A DNA stretch of 20,007 nucleotides from CAZFBR01 sp035353495 [NCBI: uncultured bacterium] (GTDB lineage Bacteria > DAOPZR01), in NCBI GenBank assembly GCA_964517215.1, contig CAZFBR010000039.1, forward strand, positions 1 through 20,007, written 5' to 3'. Of the stretch, positions 6,881 through 13,998 are shown in pieces. How positions within the stretch are numbered: position 1 is the stretch's first letter; the number at the start of each line of letters is the position of its first letter. The notes under the pieces are model-generated. The model ran no database searches and had not been told where the DNA came from. It saw only the letters and a program-made list of their open reading frames with translations. The position numbers and the translations under genes were made by a program.

Positions 6881-9800
6881 GCAGCCGGCAGTATTCCAGC
6901 GCGCGCTGCAGCGACAGGAAATCGGCATTTTCGACCAGTCCGGACGAGCCGCCGGTCAGGTCGAGGTCGCAGCCCTCCCGCCAGAAGGCAGCGGCCGGAG
7001 TGGCGCCAAAGGCGCAGCCCAGTGCGGCAATGTCCTCGAAATCGAGCAGCAGGTCGCCGGTCACATCACCCACGCGCAGCACCCGCGTATCGCACAGCAC
7101 ATAATGGCCGGCATCGTCGTAGACATAGAGCGCATAATAATAACGCGCACCCTCCGTCATGCCGGAATCAGTGCCCACGGTGCAGCTGTCGGCAAATATG
7201 GAAACGTCGGTGCGCGTGGCGACGCCGTCGTTGTACGCGCCGGCATAGGTGTCCGCCCGGCGCAGCAGGCGCAGTCCGAAATAGTCCGCGTCGGCGGGTC
7301 GGGTCCAGGTGAAGCGCGCGCCGCCCGCCAGCGAGCGGACACTGATCCCGCCGAACGCCGCCGGCGGCTGCGTATCCGCCACCACAAACCAGGCGGTGTC
7401 GCCGGCCGTCACGTCACTGTCGCTGCCGTTGGCCAGCGTCGACAGGGTGCGCGGGTCGTACCCCGCAACGTATGCGGTCAGGGTGATGGTCTCCGCCCGC
7501 GTCCACAGCGGCACGCTAACGTAATAGGTCAGCGTATCCGTTCCGGCCGCCGGAATAACCGACGGATTGCCGGCGGCGCGCACGATGACGAAACTGTCCG
7601 TAACCCGGACGCCCTGCTTCCAGGCAATCAGCGTGTCGCCGGTCAGCATGGCGATGGTATCGCCGGCATTGGCAACCGCCACCCGCACGATCATGCTGTC
7701 GGCCTGGGCGCGCAGCATCACACTGTCGGTCTCATTCCGCGTCATAGCCGAGACATTCAGCATTGCCGGCGTGCCGATGACAATCGTGAGCGTGTCGCTG
7801 TACCAGGAGCGGTTGTAATAATATGTGCCGTTGCTCAGATGGCGGTCCCAGCTCTGCACCCGCAGGTAATAGACCTGACCGTTGACCACCCCGGTATCGA
7901 CGTAGCTGCGGTTGCTGTTGAAACCCTTCGCATACCCCTGCCAGTCGGGCGTGTCCGCCACCGGGCCGCGAAACACATAGTAGCGATAAATGCTGTTGGC
8001 CAGCGGCCGGCCATCCTCGTCCAGCGTCGGCTCGCTCCAGACCACCGTGCAGGAATTGTTGCCCACGATCACGGTAAAACTGTCGGGCGCGGCAGGGGCG
8101 ATGGTATCCGCACCCGGTTCGGTATCGGCGTTAACGGTACGGTAGGGCATGGTGAGCACCGTGCCGCCGGCCGGGCAGCGCGCGTAACTGTCAATGGTCG
8201 TGCGGTTGGTGCTGTACCAGTAGTTGTACCGGCAGTCGTGACGGTTGGCCGTCTGATTGAGCACCCGCGAGTCGGCATTCGTAGCCGTGGCCTTGAAATT
8301 GCACTGCAGAACGGTATCCGCCGCCGCGCTCCCGGCAAAGACCACGCCATACCCCGCATTGCCGGTGAAATCACATTGCGTGACGATATTGCCGGACGAC
8401 GATGCCAGCACCAACCCGTCGCCGCCGTTGGCGGTCATGACACCCGCAGTGATCCTGCCCGCATCCGAGCCGCCGGCCAAAGTCACGCCGGCGCCGCCGG
8501 CGCCGCGTGCCGTCACCCGTTCGAGCTGCAGGCGCGGTGCGTTGGTGGCGACGATCCCGCGCCCCGCACCGGTCACCGTCAGATTGCGCAATCCTGCGCC
8601 CGCTGCCGACACGGTCACCGCCGTGCGTGCTGCCGCGCTGCTCTCACCGCCGTCGATGATCGTGGCGGTCATTCCCTCGCCCAGCAGCACCACGCCGTCG
8701 GTATCCAGCGCCACCGTCTCGCTGTAGGTACCCGCCATGACATACACCGAATCGCCCGGCGTCAGCAGCGAGCGGCCGGTGGTCGTGGCGCTGCCGCGGC
8801 ATACCTGCCCGAGATACCGCTTCGCCTGCAGTACGGAGAGACCGCTGTTGCCGGTGTCGCCGGTCGTCGCCACAAACCAGCGATTGGGCCCGGTCGTATC
8901 GGTGACCTCCGCCGCGCCCAGCCAGAGCGCGACATCAAGCGTGCCGCCGCTGGTCGTCGCCCGCGCCGCCGGGTCGGCGGCAACAATGCTTTCCGCGCCG
9001 CCGTAGCGGTCGTAGGTCGTATAGCGTTCGGCCCGCACCGCACTGACGCTGCCCGTCGTCCCGCCCGCCGCATCCGCCACGCGCAGAAAGAGCGTGTCCT
9101 GATCGCCGAGCGCCGGCAGCAGCGCGGTGGCATCGCAGGTGATGAACGCGCCGCTCAGCGCCACACTGCCGGCCAGCGCCAGCGCGACCTCATGGGTGGC
9201 CGACGACGCTGCTGTGTCGTCAGCGGCAGCAGTCAGGGTCAGTTCCTCGCGACTGCCGTGCGTCAGGTTGGCCGTCAGCAGCAGCCGGGGATTGTAGGCA
9301 ACCGTATCGGTGAAATAGTAAACCGTGCCGAAACAGCGCTGCATGGCCGCATAGGAGATATGATAGAACCCGTCGGCCGGCGATACGTCCCCGGTAAACC
9401 CGGTGTCCCACTGGTTGGCGATGACGAACGCGCCGCGCCGCGACTCGCCTTCTTCGGTATATGGCCCGAAATTGTCGTCGTACCCGACCACGGTATTGCC
9501 GTGGTTCGGGCCTGCCGCCGTGTCGTATACCCCGACTTTCCACAGATCGGTATCGGCCAGCACCGCGTAATTATTGGCATCGACGCGGACCGCCGCGCAA
9601 TTACCACCCGCCACCAGCGTCTTGAGCGCCGTAATGCCGCTCTCCGTGGCCACCGACAGGGTGACCATGCCCGCGCCCGAACCGCGATAGAGCGGCGCCT
9701 CGCGCCAGGCCAGTTCCTCCGGCCATGCGGTTGAGGTGGCGTCATCGTACGGCATCGTCTGCCAGGAGGCACAGCCGACCGCATCGATAACCTCGACGGC

Positions 9801-11510
9801 ATTGCCGTACCAGGAGCCGCCGTCCGTGCCGCCGTTGATGAGGTGATAGAGAAAATCCGGGCTCATGATGTAATGCTGATATGCACCGGTTGGCGCACCG
9901 CCCTGCCAGCGGCAGGCCGACAGGTCCCAGTCATGCTCCTTCGCTTCCTGAAAGGTCTTGCAGTAATAGCCGATGGCAAACGTGACGCAGGCGCCTTCGT
10001 TCCCCTGGTCGCCGATCGGCGGGAACCATTTGGTGGCGGCATTGTTGTGTGAATCGGGCAGCACCTGCGTCGTCACCCCGGCCGGCCGGATGGCCGTCGC
10101 CAGCAGCGTCCGGCCGCGTGACGCTTCCCATTCCGCTGCCGTGGGCGGCCGCAGCCCGGTTCCGTGCCCGTCGACCACGACATTGTAATTGCGTCCCGGC
10201 TCCGCCGTTCCGACCGACGACCGCAGTGCCGCGAACTCCGCATCGGTCATCAGGCGCACATCCGCCACCGCCCCGCCCGCCAGCGGCACTGTCTGCAGTT
10301 CAGGCACTGCCGGCGCCGGGGTTTGCAGCACCGCCAGCGCGTCCGGCAGCCCGCACCCGGTGGCGTCATCGCGTCCGGCAGCACCGAGGTCGGTCGCTGA
10401 AGCCAGCAGGCGGGCGGTGACGCTCTCACTGGTATCATCGGGAAAACGCGTGGCCGCCAGTGCCGCCGCCGCACTGACCAGGGGCGCGGCAAATGACGTG
10501 CCGGCGGCACGCTGCCAGCCGCCGCCGATAAGGGTCACCGGCACCGCCACGCCCGGCGCAGCGCAGTCGATGGCCGGGCCATAATTGGAAAATGACGCCG
10601 GCTGCAGGGATTGGTCGAGCGCCGCCACGCCGATAACCCCGTCGCACGCCGCCGGGTAGAGCGGGTCACCGGCATGGTCATTGCCGGCTGCGGCCACAAT
10701 CACGCAGCCGCGCGCGACCGCATAATCGACCGCCTCCTGCAGCATCACCGACGGACTGTACCCGCCGACGCTGAGATTGATGACCCGCGCCCCCCGGTCG
10801 GCCGACCAGACAATTGCGTCGGCAATATCGGCGTAGGTGCCGTAGCCGTCGGCGGCGATCACCTTGACGGGCAGCAGGCGGCAGCCGGGCGCCGCGCCGG
10901 CAATCGCCACGCCGTTGTCCGCCAGGGCGGCGATCACCCCGGCCACCATGGTGCCGTGGCCGTGGTCGTCGGCCGGATTATCGTCGTCGTTGACAAAATC
11001 GTATCCGGGCAGGCATTGGCCGGCAAACTCGGAGAGCGTGCAATCCAGTCCGCTGTCCAGCACCGCCACCGTCACCTCACCGCGGGTCAGCGGCCAGGCG
11101 TCGGCAAAATGCATGGCTGCGATGCCCCACTGCTCCGCCCGTGCCGGGTCCGTCGCCAGTGGCACCGTCAGCAGGTTCTCCTCCGCTTGGGCTACCTCGG
11201 GCGCGGCGCGCAGTGCCGCCAGCACATCGGTCAGGGTGGCGTTGGCTTGCAGGTGCAGCCGCGCATGCCGCCGCCCCGCTGATCGTCCGGGCTGCAAGCC
11301 CAGCCGCGCCAGCAGCGCCGTCCGCTGCGCCGGCGTTACTTCAGTGCGGAAGCGGATCACCACTTCGTCGGCCACCGCCTGTACCGGGCGACCGTGCGCC
11401 GTGGTCAGGCGCGCGGTGCGGCGCGGCGCCGCTTCGGCGGTGCCGGCGGCGGTGAACAACCAAACCAGGAGCACCGCCGCCAGGCAAATGCCGCGGCGGC
11501 TCCGCTCCAT
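6870..11510 (-). CDS. Giant secreted protein with S8 subtilisin and C1 papain-like protease domains, beta-helix, FN3 and dockerin-like tail
   Basis: This is a 1546-residue exoprotein. A Sec signal (ERSRRGICLAAVLLVWLF, cut after AEA near residue 27) is followed by a fervidolysin-like propeptide (about 46-116). The subtilase domain has its triad: Asp152 (AVLDSG), His185 (HGHGTMVAG) and Ser339 (AGTSFAAP), plus oxyanion Asn277 (AAAGND). A C1A papain-like domain (about 490-735) has Gln502 and Cys508 in GDQGNEGACVTFA, His670 in NHGNTVVGYD and Asn699 in ANQWDTGF. After a beta-sandwich linker come right-handed beta-helix repeats (about 916-1116), an FN3-like domain (about 1141-1244), a CARDB-like stretch (about 1250-1375), a second FN3 (about 1383-1478) and a dockerin-like pair (VGDVTGDLLLDFEDIAALG and DLDLTGG...ENADFLSLQRAL). 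I chose ATG 11510, 4 bp after the NUDIX stop; an upstream start at 11552 would bury the signal peptide. Both proteases look catalytically complete; substrates are unknown. Confidence 0.93.
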   Translation of the reverse strand: MERSRRGICLAAVLLVWLFTAAGTAEAAPRRTARLTTAHGRPVQAVADEVVIRFRTEVTPAQRTALLARLGLQPGRSAGRRHARLHLQANATLTDVLAALRAAPEVAQAEENLLTVPLATDPARAEQWGIAAMHFADAWPLTRGEVTVAVLDSGLDCTLSEFAGQCLPGYDFVNDDDNPADDHGHGTMVAGVIAALADNGVAIAGAAPGCRLLPVKVIAADGYGTYADIADAIVWSADRGARVINLSVGGYSPSVMLQEAVDYAVARGCVIVAAAGNDHAGDPLYPAACDGVIGVAALDQSLQPASFSNYGPAIDCAAPGVAVPVTLIGGGWQRAAGTSFAAPLVSAAAALAATRFPDDTSESVTARLLASATDLGAAGRDDATGCGLPDALAVLQTPAPAVPELQTVPLAGGAVADVRLMTDAEFAALRSSVGTAEPGRNYNVVVDGHGTGLRPPTAAEWEASRGRTLLATAIRPAGVTTQVLPDSHNNAATKWFPPIGDQGNEGACVTFAIGYYCKTFQEAKEHDWDLSACRWQGGAPTGAYQHYIMSPDFLYHLINGGTDGGSWYGNAVEVIDAVGCASWQTMPYDDATSTAWPEELAWREAPLYRGSGAGMVTLSVATESGITALKTLVAGGNCAAVRVDANNYAVLADTDLWKVGVYDTAAGPNHGNTVVGYDDNFGPYTEEGESRRGAFVIANQWDTGFTGDVSPADGFYHISYAAMQRCFGTVYYFTDTVAYNPRLLLTANLTHGSREELTLTAAADDTAASSATHEVALALAGSVALSGAFITCDATALLPALGDQDTLFLRVADAAGGTTGSVSAVRAERYTTYDRYGGAESIVAADPAARATTSGGTLDVALWLGAAEVTDTTGPNRWFVATTGDTGNSGLSVLQAKRYLGQVCRGSATTTGRSLLTPGDSVYVMAGTYSETVALDTDGVVLLGEGMTATIIDGGESSAAARTAVTVSAAGAGLRNLTVTGAGRGIVATNAPRLQLERVTARGAGGAGVTLAGGSDAGRITAGVMTANGGDGLVLASSSGNIVTQCDFTGNAGYGVVFAGSAAADTVLQCNFKATATNADSRVLNQTANRHDCRYNYWYSTNRTTIDSYARCPAGGTVLTMPYRTVNADTEPGADTIAPAAPDSFTVIVGNNSCTVVWSEPTLDEDGRPLANSIYRYYVFRGPVADTPDWQGYAKGFNSNRSYVDTGVVNGQVYYLRVQSWDRHLSNGTYYYNRSWYSDTLTIVIGTPAMLNVSAMTRNETDSVMLRAQADSMIVRVAVANAGDTIAMLTGDTLIAWKQGVRVTDSFVIVRAAGNPSVIPAAGTDTLTYYVSVPLWTRAETITLTAYVAGYDPRTLSTLANGSDSDVTAGDTAWFVVADTQPPAAFGGISVRSLAGGARFTWTRPADADYFGLRLLRRADTYAGAYNDGVATRTDVSIFADSCTVGTDSGMTEGARYYYALYVYDDAGHYVLCDTRVLRVGDVTGDLLLDFEDIAALGCAFGATPAAAFWREGCDLDLTGGSSGLVENADFLSLQRALEYCRLHGE

Positions 11511-11514
11511 GCGG

Positions 11515-11898
11515 TCAGGAACCCGCCTGCAGCTGCCGGACAAACGGCACATCTGCCGGCGAGAATTCGTAATTCGCCATCTGCTCCGGCGTCACCCACG
11601 CCAGCGCGGAATGCACCAGCGTTTGCGGCTCACCCGAAATGGTAGCATGGTAGGCAATCAGCCGGATGCTGCCGTGGCCGTAATGGTAGATGCTCTCACC
11701 GAAGAAACCGCCGATGGTGGAACCAACCCCGAACTCCTCCATCAGCTCGCGCGCCAGACATGCTTCCGGTGTTTCCGCCGTCTCCTGTTTGCCGCCGGGA
11801 AATTCCCACTGGCCCGCATTCTTATCCTGCGGCGCGCGCTGGGCGATCATGTAGCGCCCCTGCCCGTCCGCGATCAATGCCGCTGTCACTGTTTTCAT
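11515..11898 (-). CDS. mutT: NUDIX hydrolase, MutT-like (8-oxo-dGTP diphosphatase type)
   Basis: The protein has 127 residues, a typical MutT length. The full NUDIX box G-x5-E-x7-RE-x2-EE-x-G is present (GGKQETAETPEACLARELMEE, about residues 35-55), preceded by GQWEFPGG, which is characteristic of the MutT/YpI subgroup that cleans oxidised dNTPs from the nucleotide pool. WVTPEQMANYEFSPADVPFV at the end fits the C-terminal helix of the group. A GGGAGGCGG ribosome site precedes ATG 11898 and a good promoter lies at 11917-11945. It is the first gene of a three-gene operon with the giant protease (4-bp gap) and the hybrid kinase. Substrate assignment to 8-oxo-dGTP is by family only; ADP-sugar or other NDP-X substrates remain possible. 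Confidence 0.92.
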   Translation of the reverse strand: MKTVTAALIADGQGRYMIAQRAPQDKNAGQWEFPGGKQETAETPEACLARELMEEFGVGSTIGGFFGESIYHYGHGSIRLIAYHATISGEPQTLVHSALAWVTPEQMANYEFSPADVPFVRQLQAGS

Positions 11899-11916
11899 CG
11901 TCCGCCTCCCAAAGCA

Positions 11917-11945
11917 ATCGTACCTCCGTCAGCGAACGTTGTCAA
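11917..11945 (-). promoter_or_regulatory. Sigma-70-type promoter for mutT-protease-kinase operon
   Basis: On the minus strand, a perfect TTGACA (11945-11940), 17 bp, then TACGAT (11922-11917). Predicted start is near 11910, leaving a very short leader with the GGGAGG ribosome site. Confidence 0.75.
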
Positions 11946-12000
11946 AACCGCTGCGCGGCACAACTCCTGCACTCCTGACGCCGTGCGTACGACCAGCCAC

Positions 12001-12041
12001 CGGCAACCACACCGCGGCGCGGCGCGCAAACCCGGTTGCCG
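12001..12041. other. Inverted repeat downstream of the cyclase gene
   Basis: CGGCAACC (12001-12008) and GGTTGCCG (12034-12041) are perfect 8-bp arms around a GC-rich 25-nt core. A second small hairpin, GCGGCG-CCCC-CGCCGC (12069-12084), lies directly after the cyclase stop. Neither has a T-tract. Together they could help end the cyclase transcript. Confidence 0.3.
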
Positions 12042-12085
12042 TTCATGCCCGTCCGCGGCATGCCGTAAGCGGCGCCCCCGCCGCG

Positions 12086-13027
12086 TCAGGGACGAGTCGG
12101 GCCCAGTACGCCGTGGTCATCCCGGCGCAGCGGATATTCCTGCCGCGGCAGCGGCGCACCGGATGCGTCGACTATGCGCTCGCCGTACGGCCAGTCCGGC
12201 GGACAGATCGCGACATAACGGGCATAGCCCCCGGTTCCGCCCTTGGGTTTGGCAAAACCGATGGTGATTAGGGCACCCGCCTCGGGAACCCGGTCAAGGT
12301 TGGCCACACCCTCCGCCTGACAATACTGGTGATGCAGCAGCCAGTATTCCCCTTCCCGCTTGGGCGTATCGTCAGTATCAAGCGGTTCGTGGCCGTGAAA
12401 CAGGATCTGCCGGTCCAGATGCAGGAATTGCAGCGCGGCCAGGGTTATCCCCGGAAACGGCGACCGGGCAAAGCGCTCCGTTTCATTCCAGCGTTTGTGC
12501 CAATCCGAGCGAATCATCACCACCGCGCCCGCGGGAATCGTGCCATGCCGACGCTCCCATTCCCGAATGTCCGCCACCGTGCAGTGATAGCCCGAATCCT
12601 GCAATACCTGCCGGTGGATATCAATCACCACCAGCGGCCGTACAGCCATGGTCGGCGGCAGGTCGCTGATTGTCGCGCCGAATTCGTCCCAGTGCGCCGG
12701 CGGATCCAACTGCGTACCGTACTGATCGGTCGGCAGCACATACGCCGTCGCCGCGAAGCCGTGCTGCGCATACGTGAACTCCTGCCCGCCGGCAGCAAAA
12801 CCCGGAACAGCGGCGCCGGCGCGAGCCGGCAGAAACTGCGCCGTGCCGAATCCCGGCCAGACGGGTATGTCCGGGGTGAACGCATGGGTCAAGTCGACAT
12901 AGCGGCATTCACGCAGCAGCGTCGTGTAGATTTGCCAGAGGGCCAGCGGCTCGCGCGGCGGCGCCAACGCCAGCGTCGGCGAAGTCAGCAGGGTCAACAG
13001 GGTCAGCAGCAGCAGGATTCGTTGCAT
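12086..13027 (-). CDS. Exported cyclase-family protein (kynurenine formamidase-like)
   Basis: The protein has 313 residues. A strong signal peptide (MQRILLLLTLLTLLTSPTLA, cut near residue 20-22) sends it out of the cytoplasm. The cyclase/metal-dependent amidohydrolase fold is shown by RYVDLTHAFTPDIPVWPGF, by GFAATAYVLPTDQYGTQLDPP-AHW (residues 90-113), by GAVVMIRSDW and by HGHEPLDTD. The usual metal motif HxGTHxDxPxH reads Q102-Y-G-T-Q106-L-D108-P-P-A-H112 here, so both early His are Gln while Asp108 and His112 remain. Family members hydrolyse formamide, amide or lactone-type bonds; the substrate is unknown, and the Gln changes may alter metal binding. ATG 13027 has an ideal GAGGAGAAGG site; the open frame upstream is Arg-rich and not coding-like. 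The gene is monocistronic with its own promoter. Confidence 0.9.
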   Translation of the reverse strand: MQRILLLLTLLTLLTSPTLALAPPREPLALWQIYTTLLRECRYVDLTHAFTPDIPVWPGFGTAQFLPARAGAAVPGFAAGGQEFTYAQHGFAATAYVLPTDQYGTQLDPPAHWDEFGATISDLPPTMAVRPLVVIDIHRQVLQDSGYHCTVADIREWERRHGTIPAGAVVMIRSDWHKRWNETERFARSPFPGITLAALQFLHLDRQILFHGHEPLDTDDTPKREGEYWLLHHQYCQAEGVANLDRVPEAGALITIGFAKPKGGTGGYARYVAICPPDWPYGERIVDASGAPLPRQEYPLRRDDHGVLGPTRP

Positions 13028-13120
13028 CGTCCTTCTCCTCAATCCGCCGGGAAATGTCTTCCGGCACCGGGGGCGGCGGGCGATATCCGGCCGGCCGCAC
13101 GGTTGCCGGTCGCGGCGCAG

Positions 13121-13134
13121 ACCGGCATGCCGGT
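13121..13134. promoter_or_regulatory. Perfect 14-bp palindrome in the cyclase leader
   Basis: ACCGGCATGCCGGT is self-complementary. It lies roughly 15-28 nt downstream of the predicted cyclase transcript start, a typical place for a repressor operator; a hairpin in the leader RNA is the alternative. Confidence 0.35.
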
Positions 13135-13155
13135 GCCGCCAACCACCACCCACGC

Positions 13156-13184
13156 AGCGTACCACCCCGCGCATCAGTCGTCAA
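13156..13184 (-). promoter_or_regulatory. Sigma-70-type promoter for the cyclase gene
   Basis: On the minus strand, TTGACG (13184-13179), 17 bp, then TACGCT (13161-13156). Predicted start near 13149 gives a leader of about 120 nt, unusually long for this window and holding a palindrome. Confidence 0.6.
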
Positions 13185-13205
13185 CGAACGGCGGGTGCAC
13201 CGCAG

Positions 13206-13234
13206 TTGCGCCGCCAGTATCTGTTTAGTATACT
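13206..13234 (+). promoter_or_regulatory. Sigma-70-type promoter for the MNT gene
   Basis: TTGCGC (13206-13211), 17 bp, then TATACT (13229-13234). It is back to back with the cyclase promoter, with the two -35 boxes 21 bp apart. The GAGGGGGG ribosome site follows at 13251-13258. Confidence 0.65.
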
Positions 13235-13264
13235 TTTTGTGACAACCATCGAGGGGGGCACAAG

Positions 13265-13552
13265 ATGGGCATCACCCCGAAACTGAAAGAGAAACTTGAC
13301 CGTGCGGTTGACTATCTGAAGGCGCGCGGCTGCACACGGGTGTTGTTCGGCTCGTTTGCAGAAGGCCGCGCCCACGATAATTCCGACATTGATCTGGCGA
13401 TAATCGGCCTGCCCGATTCTGAATTTTACCGAACGGTGGCGCAGCTGCCGACGCTGTTGGTACGTGAGGTTGACTTGGTCGATCTCAACGACGTGACGCC
13501 GTATTTCCGCAAATGGGTCGAGACCGGCGGTGTGGTCCTGTATGCGGCTTGA
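13265..13552 (+). CDS. mntA: MNT-domain nucleotidyltransferase, antitoxin of HEPN/MNT type
   Basis: This 95-residue minimal nucleotidyltransferase has the fold's core motif, GSFAEGRAHDNSDIDLAI (residues 30-47), i.e. GS...SDxD with two metal-binding Asp. A third Asp sits in REVDLVDL (about 69-76). The C-terminus (GGVVLYAA) matches the usual end of this family. By family, such proteins pair with a HEPN RNase toxin encoded immediately downstream and neutralise it, in studied cases by AMPylating it. GAGGGGGG lies 6 bp before ATG 13265. The partner that should follow starts 4 bp after the stop but is truncated, so this looks like an orphan antitoxin. The gene symbol is given by family analogy. Confidence 0.88.
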   Translation: MGITPKLKEKLDRAVDYLKARGCTRVLFGSFAEGRAHDNSDIDLAIIGLPDSEFYRTVAQLPTLLVREVDLVDLNDVTPYFRKWVETGGVVLYAA

Positions 13553-13555
13553 CCG

Positions 13556-13684
13556 ATGCCGGGACGAGTCCGGGTGGAACTGGAACTGATTGCGCGAGAA
13601 TTGACGCAGCACGAACCTCTGCTGCGGAAGATTCGTCTGGCGGTTCCGGACCGCTTCGAGGCCGATAATGCCCATATTCACTAA
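13556..13684 (+). pseudogene. Truncated HEPN (HepT-like) toxin remnant
   Basis: A 42-codon frame starts at ATG 13556, 4 bp after the MNT stop, and ends at TAA 13682-13684. The sequence (VRVELELIARELTQHEPLLR, then KIRLAVPDRFEADNAHIH) resembles the N-terminal helix pair of HEPN partners of MNT proteins. These are normally over 100 residues, and the catalytic R-x4-6-H motif lies in the missing C-terminal part. The frame breaks exactly where the DNA turns from GC-rich to very AT-rich, which points to loss by insertion or deletion rather than a point mutation. No continuation of the HEPN fold is seen in any frame downstream. Confidence 0.6.
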
Positions 13685-13910
13685 TATTGTTTATCGTATA
13701 TTATATAATAATATTTGCTTGATATTATGCATATTGTATCTTTTTTTGATGTATTGCATCTCACGCGGATGCATCGGGTACATAAGTAGCGAATATGCGC
13801 TCGTGCTGTTTTACCTTTCCCCTCTCATAATCCCTCTATTTATCGGATATCAATTTGCTGTTTATGTGACGTCTTTGTTGCGCAGGTTATCCAGACGAAC
13901 AGCAAAGTGA
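13668..13910 (+). CDS. Possible small two-helix membrane protein in AT-rich DNA
   Basis: This 80-residue frame starts at ATG 13668 with GAGG 6 bp upstream. It has two strongly hydrophobic segments (about residues 17-32, ICLILCILYLFLMYCI, and 46-68, LVLFYLSPLIIPLFIGYQF) and a basic tail (LLRRLSRRTAK), a plausible inner-membrane hairpin. Codon use differs sharply from neighbours, with many ATA, TTA and AAT codons. AT-rich DNA readily encodes hydrophobic peptides by chance, so it may not be a gene; it may also be part of a transferred gene. I recognise no family. Confidence 0.3.
   Translation: MPIFTNIVYRILYNNICLILCILYLFLMYCISRGCIGYISSEYALVLFYLSPLIIPLFIGYQFAVYVTSLLRRLSRRTAK
13682..13870. other. 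AT-rich island at the broken HEPN gene
   Basis: By hand count only 61 of 180 bases in 13681-13860 are G or C, and just 11 of the first 60, against a clearly GC-rich background. It includes the palindrome ATTATATAAT (13700-13709) and a T7 run (13741-13747). No flanking direct repeats, terminal inverted repeats or transposase are visible. Apart from the possible small membrane protein, I see no gene between 13685 and 13998. Confidence 0.7.
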
Positions 13911-13963
13911 GCGGGGGCAGGGTTGGCAGGGCGTCATTGTTCCATGTTTTCACTTGATACCGG

Positions 13964-13992
13964 TTGCGCAATTTGCCGGTTCGAGATATAAT
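13964..13992 (+). promoter_or_regulatory. Strong sigma-70-type promoter with leaderless geometry
   Basis: TTGCGC (13964-13969), 17 bp, then consensus TATAAT (13987-13992). The ATG at 13999 begins 7 nt after the -10 box, so transcription should start at the A of the start codon. Confidence 0.8.
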
Positions 13993-13998
13993 CCGCAT

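Noticed and set aside
4988-7312. A long open plus-strand frame of over 700 codons across the hybrid kinase gene
   Set aside because: It is antisense to a gene with every kinase motif intact, is rich in Arg, Gln, His and Gly, and has no domain or ribosome site. GC-rich codon bias creates such open antisense frames.
6879-9734. A plus-strand frame of about 950 codons across the exoprotease
   Set aside because: Composition is Arg/Gly/His/Ala-rich without domains, and it is fully antisense to recognisable beta-helix and FN3 coding sequence.
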